Below, one piece after another: positions 52,041 to 61,422 of a DNA stretch of 64,000 nucleotides; within the stretch, counting starts at the first letter, position 1; each line of letters opens with the position of its first letter. The notes below the pieces were generated by a model. The model was not told the origin of the DNA. It saw only the letters and a list, made by a program, of their open reading frames with translations, and made no database searches. Source of the DNA: JBBRWO01 sp038249135. GTDB taxonomy: Bacteria > Actinomycetota > Coriobacteriia > Anaerosomatales > JAAXUF01. Where the stretch lies: contig JBBRWO010000001.1 of NCBI GenBank assembly GCA_038249135.1, forward strand, positions 36,182 through 100,181, given 5' to 3'. The position numbers were made by a program, and so were the translations under genes.

Positions 52041-53927
52041 CTATCTGGTGGAAGTTCCATCCTTGCTGCTGAGGGGCTTGGTCCCGACTCGAACGATCTG
52101 TGTTTTGGGTCGATACACCGATTTGAACGAATCGGTGCGGACAATCCTACCGCTCTTGGAGACGGTTCGCGTCACAACACAACTGCGCCCCGTGATACCA
52201 CTCTCTTCGATGACCTTGATACCGGTACCGAGCGTGGGGTCTTTCGTTGTCTGGGTACCAAACGGCTTTTCGTTGGTGAACGGGCCCGTCTTAGAGTCGA
52301 CCTGATAGCCGGGATCGGTGCCATAGAGAGAAATCGTGATGGAGCTACTACTGTACGCGACTGACACCATCACCCAGTTCTCGGTGTCATTCTCGAACTT
52401 GAGATCAGGGCCGCCCCACGACACGGTGGCGTCGCGACCCTTTGGATAGTGGCTGATATAGAAGGAATGGTTGTGCCTCTCCTTGACGGGCAGACCGCTG
52501 AGGAAGATCGCGTTGAAGAGGGTTGTGCCGACCTGGCAGATTCCTCCGCCCAGCTGCGGCACCAGTTTACCGTTCACGATGGCCGCAGCCTCTTGGTATC
52601 CCTTCGCCGCAGTTCGTTCGCCAATCGCGCCGTTGAACGAGAACGTGCCGCCGGGGGCCACGAGCTTCCCGTCCAACGCGTCACCAAGCGTGTGGATATT
52701 GTTAACGCGCGGGAGGTTGCCGGAGCCATACGTGGTCGTGTACGTGGAGATTCGCTCTGCGATGCCCATTTTGCGAGCATCTTCGGTCGTGAGCTTCGGC
52801 TGGCTGGTGTTCGTGGAAAGGACGACCGTGCGGTCTTGTCCGGGCACACGCATCAGCGCGGTAGTCATATCTGTCACCAGAAGTGCGATATCAGGACCGA
52901 CGCCGGGCCGAGAAGGGACGATCGTCACGTTTCCGTTGCTCGTCTTGAACTTGGCATCCACGGCGCGCTTCCCGAACTCGGTACCGAGCTTGGCCGGTAT
53001 GGTCTTTGAGGCCTCAGCCGAAGATATGAACGGCTGCAGTGAGTAGCCCTTCGATGATGAATCCGCGGTGCCAGTCTGTGTCTGAGCGCCGCCACCGACC
53101 TCTACCACACGAAAGTCGATGAATGTGGCGATCTCTTGTGGAGCGAAGGTCCAGGACTTCTTGTGATAGACGACGGTCAGTGGTTCGGCGAGCATCTTGT
53201 CAACTGCGAGCTTGGCCTGATCAGCGGCTGCATCATCGATCTTCGCCGAAACGACGATGGTCTTGATCTTGACGGTGCGGTCAGGGGAAGTGAATGCTGC
53301 CAGCGTATCGCGCATGACAGCACTTCGATTGATGGAGATTCCGTCAGACGAGGGGACCACGCTTGTCGACGTGCCCTTGATCGCCACCTGGGCGTCTTGC
53401 GGTGCCACGTCGACGTCGTCAGACACGGAGTCCAAGAACGCAGCAAGCTTCTTCTGATCGGCAACAGCCGGCGCAGGCAAGACCGCATGTCCGGTCCAGG
53501 CAGCAATTCGCTGGAGCAGACTACGCGAAGCCGTCCCACTCCGCCCGACCGCCATTGCCTGGCTGACCAGGACTGGATAGTCAAACGTCACCGTGATGTC
53601 CTCGGGCTCGACGTCCCAGGTCTGTGACTTGTACGCCACGACGACAGGTTTGGTCGCCATGGTGGGAAGTTGACGTTCAAGGGTGGCGGCCGCCACCTCA
53701 GGGTTCATGCCGCCGACCTTCACAGTACCGACCGTTACGCCGGGATGCACTCGACCTGCACTCGAGGCGGCGTCGACTGAGACGGCAAGCAACACGACTG
53801 CGGCAGCAACCGTCGCGACGAACAAAAGGATGCGTTGCCACGATACCGATGCACCGACGGCCCTGGAGCGTGCGGGGGTTCTTCTGGTGGACGTGCCTGA
53901 GCGGTTACTGTGCGAATCGGTGGTCAC
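52041..53927 (-). CDS. VanW family protein with peptidoglycan-binding-like repeats
   Basis: A 628-aa membrane-anchored protein: basic N-terminus, one transmembrane segment (~31-52), two repeated YoaR-like (putative peptidoglycan-binding) domains at ~60-330, then a VanW domain (RVNNIHTLGDALDGKLVAPGG, GGGICQVGTTLFNAIF, RHNHSFYISHYPKGRDATV). VanW domains are common in actinobacteria and Clostridia; the biochemical role is unknown. GAGGAG lies 7 bases before GTG 53927, deciding this start over the in-frame TTG 27 bases earlier. Confidence 0.88.
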   Translation of the reverse strand: MTTDSHSNRSGTSTRRTPARSRAVGASVSWQRILLFVATVAAAVVLLAVSVDAASSAGRVHPGVTVGTVKVGGMNPEVAAATLERQLPTMATKPVVVAYKSQTWDVEPEDITVTFDYPVLVSQAMAVGRSGTASRSLLQRIAAWTGHAVLPAPAVADQKKLAAFLDSVSDDVDVAPQDAQVAIKGTSTSVVPSSDGISINRSAVMRDTLAAFTSPDRTVKIKTIVVSAKIDDAAADQAKLAVDKMLAEPLTVVYHKKSWTFAPQEIATFIDFRVVEVGGGAQTQTGTADSSSKGYSLQPFISSAEASKTIPAKLGTEFGKRAVDAKFKTSNGNVTIVPSRPGVGPDIALLVTDMTTALMRVPGQDRTVVLSTNTSQPKLTTEDARKMGIAERISTYTTTYGSGNLPRVNNIHTLGDALDGKLVAPGGTFSFNGAIGERTAAKGYQEAAAIVNGKLVPQLGGGICQVGTTLFNAIFLSGLPVKERHNHSFYISHYPKGRDATVSWGGPDLKFENDTENWVMVSVAYSSSSITISLYGTDPGYQVDSKTGPFTNEKPFGTQTTKDPTLGTGIKVIEESGITGRSCVVTRTVSKSGRIVRTDSFKSVYRPKTQIVRVGTKPLSSKDGTSTR

Positions 53928-54101
53928 GCGTGAACTCCTCAAAGGTGAACTCAATCAAATACAGTGTCTCCTGCACGTCACATACGCCGAAACGGGCGCT
54001 CGAGGTTTTCAGATCGGGCGTCCACGTACACTCCATGCAGGGGTCGTGCCATCTTACTGTGGCCGGGGCACTTGGCGCCAATGCGTTGGTGGCGCGTTAC
54101 T

Positions 54102-56612
54102 TCACGCCTCAATCGCTTCGATGACGACCCGAAGCCAGTGCTGGGCGCGATCTTGGGCTGATGCGTTGTTCTCGGCTTCCGCCCACACGGTCACGCTCGG
54201 CTCACTGGCGTGAGGCAGAACAAGCGCCCAGCCATCGGGATAGTTGACCCTGACGCCTTCGGTCAGATCGGTATCGAGTCCTGCGGCATGTTCGGAAACC
54301 GCGCGCATGACCGCGCCCTTGCGGTCCGCAGGACAGTGCACGGAGAGCTCCGCCTTGTGGAAGTCAGGCAGGTCAACAACGAGTTCACTGAGAGCCATGT
54401 CGGATTTCGCCAGCATTCTGGTGAGCATTCCGGTTGCGAGTACCCCATCGTAGGCGGGATAGAAATCGCCGAAGATGAAGCCACCACTCATCGAACCAGC
54501 GAACACCGCTTTCCCGCTCAGAACTGAGGCAGCGAGCGCGCGTCTCGACCTACCCGGTCGGACCACGCTCCGCCCGTACTTTGCCGCAATGCCCTCAACC
54601 GCCTGCGAAGCGGCAAGAGGAACCGCGATGGGTCCGGTGGATTTGCTGGTACGACACCATAGCTCCACAACCGCATGCAGAGCGGTGTCACCGTCGAGCA
54701 GGACGCCCGCGTCGGTCACCACTCGAACTCGTTCGGCACCCCAATCAAGCAGGATGCCCAAATCGGCCCCAAAGAGCTGAACCGCTCTGGTCAACTCACT
54801 CGTGCTCTCTTCGGTTGGCTCCTCGGAGGGCGCGGAAGTCGCCTCCGAGTCAACCACCCCGTTGACCGCGATGAGGTTCATGTGCCATCCGTGCGCAGTC
54901 TGGGGAAGGATGAACGCGGCAGGGCCGCCGGCCATGTCTACGACGACCTTGCGCCACGCGTCTCCCAAATCGGCCGACGCGAGCGCTTCTCGTAGTGCCA
55001 CAGAATAGTACTCAAGAGGACGTGGCGGATAGAGAATCTCCCCTACCTCATCGAAGAACGCTCGACGAAACTCCTCTCTGAAGAAGAGCCGTTCTATCTT
55101 CTTTTGCTGCCATGGGCCGATGTCCAGGCCGTCAGCGTCGAAGAACCTGATCTCGATGGACTGTGCCTCACGCATTGATCCCGAGATGTGGATTCCGCCA
55201 ACACACCGCGTCTTCTGAACGGTGAAACGAGAGACTGCGGGCGACGCGACTCGGAGATCGCGAACATGTATCCCAGCCGCGTTGAGTCCGGCAATCATGG
55301 CGCGCTTCAACATTCGAGCGGCGCGCGTGGTGTCACGGGTCACAACGACATGTCCACCCAAAGGAAGCAGCGACCCGAACGCCTCGGCGGCCTTGAGGGC
55401 CAGCTCCGGCGTGATGTCAACTCCGACAAGACCCTGTATCCCCGCGTCGCCAAAGATGGAGCGTACACCGGTCGACTCCCAGATGAGCGAGGAGCTGACG
55501 GTCGCCGAGGGCTCGATTCGCTTATAGGGAAACACCTGCACACCGGTACCAATGTGTGCGCCTCGGCCAACGACCGATTCGTCTCCGATCACTGCTCCGA
55601 TGTCGATGAGTGCCTGAGAGCGGACATCGACATGTCGGCAGAGCACAGCGCCGGACACCTCAGCATTGCGACCGATGAACGTGTCACTCCAGACGACGGA
55701 GTGGCTGACGACAGCATCCGCCCCAATCACGCAGTTGTCGTCGATTACCGTGAGGTCGCCTACGACGGCACCGCTTCTGATGCGTACGTTCTCGCCGATG
55801 ACTACTCCCTTGCCGAGAGTGGCGCCCTCGTCGATCTTGGCGCTCTCGGCAACCCACAGGCCATCTCGGGCGTGAACGCCGGGAATGAAGATCTTCGCTG
55901 CACCGCCCAACACATCACGATGGACGTCCATGTAGCTCTCGCGACTGCCTACATCGCACCAGTAACCGTCAACGACGATGCCGTAGAGCTTGTGGCCTGC
56001 GTCCATCAGCGCAGGGAACAACTCCGACGAGAAGTCGAAGGATTCGCCCTCCGGGATGAAGTCGAGCACCCACGGCTCGATAACATAGATTCCGGTGTTG
56101 ATGGTGTCGCTGAAGACTTGGCCCCAGGTGGGCTTTTCGAGAAACCGCTCCACTTCCCCGTCTTCGGCAGTCACAACGACTCCGAAATCAATCGGGTCGT
56201 CCACCTGTTTGAGTGCGATGGTAACCGCACCGCCGCTTGCCTTGTGAAAGGCGACGACTTCACTGAGGTCGATGTCGGTCAGCGCGTCGCCTGAGATCAC
56301 GAGAAAGGGCTCGTCATCGAGCAGGTGAGCCGCGTTCTTGACAGAACCGGCCGTACCCAAAGGGGTCTCCTCGACCGCGTAGGTGATTGAAACCCCCCAC
56401 TCCTCACCAGCGCCGAAGTAGTCTTGGATGACACGTGGCATGAAGGCAAGGGTTGCGACGACTTCTGAGACGCCATGATGCTTGACCAGCCCGATGATGT
56501 GCTCCATAACCGGCTGGTTGACGATGGGAACCATGGGCTTTGGTCGAAGCGACGTCAGTGGGCGAAGGCGGGTGCCCTCCCCTCCCGCCATGATGACTGC
56601 TTTCATCGGCAT
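54102..56612 (-). CDS. Nucleotidyltransferase/phosphohexomutase fusion with degenerate mutase domain
   Basis: An 836-aa fusion. Residues 3-230 are a sugar-1-phosphate nucleotidyltransferase (MAGGEGTRLRPLT, RPKPMVPIVNQP), ~245-370 a left-handed beta-helix of hexapeptide repeats, and ~380-835 a phosphomannomutase/phosphoglucomutase-like domain. In the last, the TASHNP phosphoserine loop reads ISGSMRE and the metal loop DGDADR reads DWGAER, so mutase activity is doubtful. Likely a GDP-mannose or UDP/ADP-glucose pyrophosphorylase. ATG 56612 (AGGAAAG upstream) or ATG 56606 both overlap the upstream gene's stop. Confidence 0.85.
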   Translation of the reverse strand: MPMKAVIMAGGEGTRLRPLTSLRPKPMVPIVNQPVMEHIIGLVKHHGVSEVVATLAFMPRVIQDYFGAGEEWGVSITYAVEETPLGTAGSVKNAAHLLDDEPFLVISGDALTDIDLSEVVAFHKASGGAVTIALKQVDDPIDFGVVVTAEDGEVERFLEKPTWGQVFSDTINTGIYVIEPWVLDFIPEGESFDFSSELFPALMDAGHKLYGIVVDGYWCDVGSRESYMDVHRDVLGGAAKIFIPGVHARDGLWVAESAKIDEGATLGKGVVIGENVRIRSGAVVGDLTVIDDNCVIGADAVVSHSVVWSDTFIGRNAEVSGAVLCRHVDVRSQALIDIGAVIGDESVVGRGAHIGTGVQVFPYKRIEPSATVSSSLIWESTGVRSIFGDAGIQGLVGVDITPELALKAAEAFGSLLPLGGHVVVTRDTTRAARMLKRAMIAGLNAAGIHVRDLRVASPAVSRFTVQKTRCVGGIHISGSMREAQSIEIRFFDADGLDIGPWQQKKIERLFFREEFRRAFFDEVGEILYPPRPLEYYSVALREALASADLGDAWRKVVVDMAGGPAAFILPQTAHGWHMNLIAVNGVVDSEATSAPSEEPTEESTSELTRAVQLFGADLGILLDWGAERVRVVTDAGVLLDGDTALHAVVELWCRTSKSTGPIAVPLAASQAVEGIAAKYGRSVVRPGRSRRALAASVLSGKAVFAGSMSGGFIFGDFYPAYDGVLATGMLTRMLAKSDMALSELVVDLPDFHKAELSVHCPADRKGAVMRAVSEHAAGLDTDLTEGVRVNYPDGWALVLPHASEPSVTVWAEAENNASAQDRAQHWLRVVIEAIEA

Positions 56613-57256
56613 CTCGCTTTCCTGACGTAGCGTGAGTACTGGGCTGTATAGCTGATTGCGGTCGTCAAGGAGAGCACGAGTCCTGTGTAGACAAGCCAGA
56701 TTCCTGCGGCAACATCCTGTGATCCGAATCCGGGCAGCATCGGGCTATCGACCGTTCCCAGCCCGGGCGTGGTGGGCCAGTTGAGAATCAGAAGGGAGAA
56801 TCCAGCAAGAAGCAATGCGGTCGTGAGCTTGCCCGCAAAGGTCACAGGTAGCCTGTGGTGGTGCTGTTGCTCGAGCCTCCATGCCCCATACCCGAGGTAG
56901 ACATCACGCAGGAGCAGCAGCGCTACAACCCACAGCGGCAGACGATGCTCCAAGTAGAGTCCGAGCACCCCCGCCCCGATGAGCAGTCTGTCGACGAGCG
57001 GGTCGATCGCCTTACCAATCGCGGTCACTGTGCCGGTTCGGCGTGCGATCTGACCATCAAGCCAGTCGGTCGAGGCTGCGATCGCAAACAGCGCGAAAGC
57101 TAGAACGTCATTGTTCCCGCTGACCATCACCGTGAAGAAGATGGGAACGAGAATCAGCCGCAACACCGTGACGATGTTTGCGACCGTGTAGACGTCATGG
57201 CTGTGGTCTTGCTCGGGGGACAGTGCGTGAGCGTCCCGGCGACCTTCTACCACCAT
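56603..57256 (-). CDS. CDP-alcohol phosphatidyltransferase family protein
   Basis: A 217-aa membrane enzyme with the intact motif D-G-x2-A-R-x8-G-x3-D-x3-D (DGQIARRTG ... GKAIDPLVDRL) and about five hydrophobic segments. It is a second member beside pgsA at 11104 and could make cardiolipin, phosphatidylinositol-type or other phospholipids; the product is undetermined. It overlaps corA by 10 bases upstream and the fusion gene by up to 10 bases downstream, so corA, this gene and the fusion are one tight operon. Confidence 0.85.
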   Translation of the reverse strand: MVVEGRRDAHALSPEQDHSHDVYTVANIVTVLRLILVPIFFTVMVSGNNDVLAFALFAIAASTDWLDGQIARRTGTVTAIGKAIDPLVDRLLIGAGVLGLYLEHRLPLWVVALLLLRDVYLGYGAWRLEQQHHHRLPVTFAGKLTTALLLAGFSLLILNWPTTPGLGTVDSPMLPGFGSQDVAAGIWLVYTGLVLSLTTAISYTAQYSRYVRKARCR

Positions 57257-58206
57257 TTCTTCTTTCGAAAGTAGGCCGACATGACAGCTGCGATGGTCAG
57301 CATCGCAGCCACTACTACCCAGAACGAGTTCGGGTCGAGAGGTGAAGGCCTCATGCCCACGAGTAGATTCATACCGTAGATACCCGATATCAGGGTTAGC
57401 GGCATGAAGATGGTGGCCACGACGGTGAGCTGCTTCATGATTTCGTTCATTCTGTTGTTCTGAGCAGAGAGATACACGTCCATTACCGAGGCGCCGACGT
57501 CCTGATAGATCTCAACTGAGTCCAGAACGCGTGCCACGTGATCGGAGACGTCGCTGAAGTAGCGGTACGCGTCTTCAGAGACCACGTCGCGTTCACGTGC
57601 AAGCGCGTGCAGAACATCACGCTCAGGAGCGACGATGCGATGCAGTCGAACCAGCTGGCGCCGGACCTGATGGAGGTCGCGAAGGTCCTCTTGGCGTGGG
57701 CTGCTTTCGAGCATCGCATCCTCAATGCTGTTCAGCTGTTCTCCGATGTCATCCACCAAAGGCATCGTCGCATCCACCTGCAGATCGATGATGGCGTGTA
57801 ACGTCCAGTCCGCGCCACTTCTGAGGGTCTTACCAGCCTCCGTGGCGATGTGGTCGATTGCGGGAACGGGTGAATCGTGCACGGTGATGAGGTACTTCTG
57901 CCCGAGAAACACATCGAGTTCATCGACGATGAATCCGTCGCCCTCGCGAATACGGGGAATCAGCCATGCGAAGAAGATCGAACCGGGGTAGATGTCTAGC
58001 TTCGCCCGCGTCTGAGGATGCGCGAGGTCCTCAACCGCAAGCGGATGCAGGTCGAATGACTCTGCGAGGGCGTCTATCGTCGGCGAATCCGGCGCGAGAA
58101 CGTCGACCCAAACCCATCCGGAAGTAAGCGACTCGGACAGACTCGACTGATCTCCTTCATGAAACACACCATCCGAGTCAATCCACCGTATCGAAACAGT
58201 CGACAT
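57247..58206 (-). CDS. corA: Magnesium/cobalt transporter CorA
   Basis: Pentameric divalent cation channel. The cytoplasmic N-terminal domain is followed by two C-terminal transmembrane segments, with the GMN signature in SGIYGMNLL after TM1, and a basic Lys/Trp tail. ATG 58206, with GAGGGGAG 8 bases upstream, gives 319 aa; six upstream in-frame residues are excluded by the ribosome site position. Confidence 0.95.
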   Translation of the reverse strand: MSTVSIRWIDSDGVFHEGDQSSLSESLTSGWVWVDVLAPDSPTIDALAESFDLHPLAVEDLAHPQTRAKLDIYPGSIFFAWLIPRIREGDGFIVDELDVFLGQKYLITVHDSPVPAIDHIATEAGKTLRSGADWTLHAIIDLQVDATMPLVDDIGEQLNSIEDAMLESSPRQEDLRDLHQVRRQLVRLHRIVAPERDVLHALARERDVVSEDAYRYFSDVSDHVARVLDSVEIYQDVGASVMDVYLSAQNNRMNEIMKQLTVVATIFMPLTLISGIYGMNLLVGMRPSPLDPNSFWVVVAAMLTIAAVMSAYFRKKKWW

Positions 58207-58249
58207 GTGTTGCACTCCCCTCACGGTCTCCGTGTGTGCGACTCACAGT

Positions 58250-59902
58250 CTATCTTGATTCTCTGACATCCGAAGACGCCTCGTAACGTGCAAGTACAGC
58301 CTCGCCGCACCGTAGCCCATCCACGGCGGCAGACATGATGCCTCCCGCATAGCCTGCGCCCTCCCCACATGGATAGATGCCCCTGAGATTCGATTGTAGT
58401 GACTGGTCGCGCACTACGCGCACGGGTGACGACGAGCGGGTTTCGACACCCGTGAGCAGAGCATCAGGGCTCGCAAAGCCACGCATCCGACGGTCGAAGA
58501 TCGGAGCGGCCTCTCGCAGTGACGAGACCACGAAGTCAGGGAGGCACCGTGCCAGATCGGTGAACTCAACTCCGAGAGGATAGCTCGGTTTCACGGCGCC
58601 GGCCGCCGAGGAAGCCGACCTTTGTAGGAAATCACCCATCAGTTGAGCGGGTGCGCGGTAGTTGCGACCGCCCAGTTCGAACGCCTGGGTCTCCCAGCGT
58701 CGCTGAAAGCGGACTCCGGCTAACGGATCGTCGCCTTCGAAGTCCTCGGGGAACACGCTGACCAAGAACGCCGAATTCGCATTCGAACCTTCGCGAGCGA
58801 ATCGGCTCATGCCATTGGTGACCACGCCGCCTTCTTCACTGGTCGCAGCGACCACCCAGCCACCGGGACACATGCAGAAGGTGTACACGCCCCGACCGGA
58901 CGCCAGGTGACACGACAGTTTGTAGTCCGCAGCGCCCAGTTCCGGATGCCCCGCAGCAGCTCCGTACTGTGCACGATCGATCACCTGCTGCTCATGCTCA
59001 ACTCGAACCCCGATGGAAAACGGCTTCTGATCGAGCCGCGCACCACGACGCTGCAGCAGCTCAAACGTGTCGCGCGCGCTGTGACCGGTCGCCAGGATCA
59101 GCGTCTCGGCATCGAACTCCTCGCATCCTCGGTCGCTTTCGGTGACGATGCCCCGAAGGTTGTGCTCCGCGTCAAGGATTAGGTCTGACACGCGCGTTTT
59201 GAAGCGCACTTCTCCGCCGAGCGACTCGATCTCCAGCCGCAACCTCTTGACCGCACCTGTGAGATGGTCGGTACCGATGTGTGGCTTTGCCTGCCACAAG
59301 ATCTCTTCGGCCGCGCCCGCTTCGACGAGCGTCTCCAAAACGCTCCTGCAACGCGGGTCATGTGTGTTGGTGGTCAATTTGCCATCCGAGAAGGTCCCGG
59401 CCCCTCCCTCCCCGAACTGTATGTTCGAGTCGGGATCGAGCATCCCTGTGCGGATGAAGTCGTCTACCGCACGGACGCGTGCGCCAACTTCAGCGCCGCG
59501 TTCAAGAACGAGGGGCCGTGCGCCTGCGCGCGCCAAGACCAGCGCCGCGAAGAGTCCGGCAGGTCCCGTGCCGACGACGACCGGTCGCACTGAAGGCGCG
59601 GCAGCTAAGCGGGGAATGGTCGGCGCTTCCGGGGGCTGCGCGATGAAGACGTCGACGTCTGCCACGCGGCGCACCACGGACTCTTCGTCTCCTCCTGCCG
59701 CCTCATCGATGGTCACGGCGAGGGTGACGACAAAGTGGACGTTGCTCTTGCGTCGAGCATCTACCGAGCGCTTCATGACGCGCGCCGAGGCTATGAGCCC
59801 CTTGTCGACTCCGAGGCGCAGCGCCGCAGCGCGCACAAGGGCGTCGCCGGCCGCTGGATCACCCGTGGCAAGCGGAAGCCCGAGGTTGCGTATGTGTATC
59901 AC
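58250..59902 (-). CDS. FAD-dependent dehydrogenase-like protein (COG2509 type)
   Basis: A 550-aa flavoprotein. After a ~100-residue N-terminal domain, the FAD dinucleotide motif VVGTGPAGLFAALVLA appears, followed by GEGGAGTFSDGKL, ILATGHSARDT and a C-terminal IYPCGEGAGYAGGIMSAAVDG. These mark the widely conserved but uncharacterised FAD-dependent proteins of the YtfP/HI0933-related kind. AGGAGG lies 6 bases before GTG 59902. No partner gene gives a substrate clue. Confidence 0.88.
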   Translation of the reverse strand: MIHIRNLGLPLATGDPAAGDALVRAAALRLGVDKGLIASARVMKRSVDARRKSNVHFVVTLAVTIDEAAGGDEESVVRRVADVDVFIAQPPEAPTIPRLAAAPSVRPVVVGTGPAGLFAALVLARAGARPLVLERGAEVGARVRAVDDFIRTGMLDPDSNIQFGEGGAGTFSDGKLTTNTHDPRCRSVLETLVEAGAAEEILWQAKPHIGTDHLTGAVKRLRLEIESLGGEVRFKTRVSDLILDAEHNLRGIVTESDRGCEEFDAETLILATGHSARDTFELLQRRGARLDQKPFSIGVRVEHEQQVIDRAQYGAAAGHPELGAADYKLSCHLASGRGVYTFCMCPGGWVVAATSEEGGVVTNGMSRFAREGSNANSAFLVSVFPEDFEGDDPLAGVRFQRRWETQAFELGGRNYRAPAQLMGDFLQRSASSAAGAVKPSYPLGVEFTDLARCLPDFVVSSLREAAPIFDRRMRGFASPDALLTGVETRSSSPVRVVRDQSLQSNLRGIYPCGEGAGYAGGIMSAAVDGLRCGEAVLARYEASSDVRESR

Positions 59903-59980
59903 TCAGAGCCTCCTGTTAGCTGGTCGCGGCTGGTGGCGATGATCCCGTGTCCGATTCAGAGTACTCGGGCTTGGGACCAG

Positions 59981-60010
59981 AAACGAAACGGGACCCCTTT
60001 CGGAGTCCCG
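59981..60010 (-). terminator. Rho-independent terminator of the small-gene run
   Basis: On the minus strand, CGGGACTCC and GGGGTCCCG (one G-U pair) close a GAAA tetraloop and are followed by TTTCGTTT. It lies about 85 bases after the YegP-like stop, ending the minus-strand transcript(s) from 60094-61758 before the FAD gene. Confidence 0.8.
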
Positions 60011-60093
60011 CTGCGCATCGCCTGGTTGGACTGAGCAGACGTTCCGTCCAGGGCCTGTCAAGGAACTCGCCCTGCGTCACGCATATACAGTAG

Positions 60094-60417
60094 CTACTCC
60101 TCGAGTTCCGCGTCCGGAGCGCCCTTCTTTACCGCGTCGATGTCGGCGTCGCGCTCAGCTTCCGTAGCGTAGTGGCGGCTACCGCCGATCGTTTGGCCAT
60201 TCGCAGCATCAAGCGCGAATCGGAACTGCCCGTCGGGCGTCGTCGTGCGCCGATAGCGGCTGTCATCCGAAGCGTTCTTCTTCACCGATTCGATGCCATT
60301 CATGCATGCGGCCTTAGTTGTGTAGGCCTCACTCGTGAGAATCACCTCGGCACCCGACTTCAGATTGAACATGAACTGCCCATCCGGTCGGGTCTCGATC
60401 TTGAAGTACCCTGCCAT
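60094..60417 (-). CDS. YegP family (DUF1508) protein, two tandem repeats
   Basis: A 107-aa protein formed by two DUF1508 units (GYFKIETRPDGQFMFNLKSG and RYRRTTTPDGQFRFALDAANG), each ending in a segment containing SVKKNA or AVKKGA. YegP proteins are small, abundant and of unknown function. GGAGGACACG precedes ATG 60417. It is last in a group of five small minus-strand genes that resembles general stress sets. Confidence 0.92.
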   Translation of the reverse strand: MAGYFKIETRPDGQFMFNLKSGAEVILTSEAYTTKAACMNGIESVKKNASDDSRYRRTTTPDGQFRFALDAANGQTIGGSRHYATEAERDADIDAVKKGAPDAELEE

Positions 60418-60441
60418 CGTGTCCTCCTTCAGAGTGCCTTG

Positions 60442-60585
60442 TTAGCCGCGCCGACCGGTGATCAGGTTGTAGACCAGCACCACCAAAGCGATGACCAACA
60501 AGATGTGAATAAGCCCGCCGCCGATCTGAAAACTGAACCCGAGTAGCCACAGTACGACCAGAATCACGATGATTGTCCACAACAT
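60442..60585 (-). CDS. Lmo0937-type small membrane protein
   Basis: A 47-aa protein with two hydrophobic helices separated by the short GFSFQIGGGLIH turn and ending in a basic NLITGRRG tail, the pattern of the Lmo0937 family. GAGG lies about 8 bases before ATG 60585. It is too short for usual ORF thresholds. Homologues are often stress induced and their function is unknown. It lies 24 bases before the YegP-like gene. Confidence 0.85.
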   Translation of the reverse strand: MLWTIIVILVVLWLLGFSFQIGGGLIHILLVIALVVLVYNLITGRRG

Positions 60586-60689
60586 TGAAACCGCCTCTAT
60601 TCCTCTATCTAGGTTTGCATTACCGACGAACCTCGAGGGGCGCTGAGCGGATGCCGACTCGAGATGAAACCCGTGGATGGTGCCCAGTT

Positions 60690-61097
60690 CTAGCGTTGTA
60701 CAGCCGTATCCTCACTCTGCTCGACCCTCTCGACCGTCTGGGAAGAACGTCGCGGGCTGATCACGTTGATGAGCGCAACGATTCCCCACGCGACAAGAGC
60801 GTAGACGGCCATCGCAACAAGGATGCTCCATTCGAACTTGGCGCCTTCAGTGACGGTCGTCTTGAAGATCGCCGAGAAGGGCGCCATGAAGACTGCCGAG
60901 ACGGAATAGATGAACTGCACGAATGCTGTTTCCGCGTTGGCCCCAAGCATGCGCAACACGAAGCGCAGTGCTAGGAAAACCTCAATCACGCCGAGGATGT
61001 AATACACGACCCGGCCCATGACGACCTCTATCGGAGAGTGCCTCTCAGAGTGAACCACTTGCCTGTGAGAGCTGGAGCCTGTGTCGATGTTTGCCAT
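60690..61097 (-). CDS. YggT family membrane protein
   Basis: A 135-aa protein with a ~28-residue hydrophilic N-terminus and three hydrophobic segments, including the YILGVIEVFLALRFVLRMLGAN and PFSAIF signatures of YggT/Ycf19 proteins. The family is linked to osmotic stress and division in other bacteria, but this shorter, N-terminally extended form is typical of stress clusters. Ends in a charged cytoplasmic tail. Confidence 0.85.
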   Translation of the reverse strand: MANIDTGSSSHRQVVHSERHSPIEVVMGRVVYYILGVIEVFLALRFVLRMLGANAETAFVQFIYSVSAVFMAPFSAIFKTTVTEGAKFEWSILVAMAVYALVAWGIVALINVISPRRSSQTVERVEQSEDTAVQR

Positions 61098-61186
61098 TGT
61101 GAACGCCTCTTCTCGTGGAGCCTGGTTGCCGATGACGTATCGGCCCCGATGCAGGTGCTTGTGTGCATTTCGTGAGTCTGCGCTTT

Positions 61187-61363
61187 CTAGTCCTTGGGAT
61201 TGATGACGTCCTTGATCTTGTCTGCGGCGTCGTCGACCGCCTTCTTGGTTGCCGCGCTGGCTCGGTCGAGCTTGCCCTCCCGCTCCAGATCCTTGTCTCC
61301 AGTGATGTCTCCGGCGGCTTCCTTCAGCCGGCCTTTGGCGTCTTCAGCCTTGTGATCGCTCAT
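61187..61363 (-). CDS. CsbD family protein
   Basis: A 58-aa, highly charged protein with the CsbD pattern (DHKAEDAKGRLKEAAGDITGD, LEREGKLD, ...KKAVDDAADKIKD). CsbD of Bacillus is sigma-B induced; the fold is a small helical bundle of unknown role. GGAGAGAGG precedes ATG 61363 with normal spacing, which sets the start 16 codons into the open frame. Confidence 0.9.
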   Translation of the reverse strand: MSDHKAEDAKGRLKEAAGDITGDKDLEREGKLDRASAATKKAVDDAADKIKDVINPKD

Positions 61364-61422
61364 TCTGGTTGCCTCTCTCCTAAAGTTGTTGGCATGCCCT
61401 CCGAGGTTCAATGCACCGTTTA

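Noticed and set aside
55188..56294. 368-codon open frame opposite the nucleotidyltransferase fusion
   Set aside because: It is antisense to well-conserved motifs of the fusion enzyme, has no family features and arises from GC-rich codon usage.
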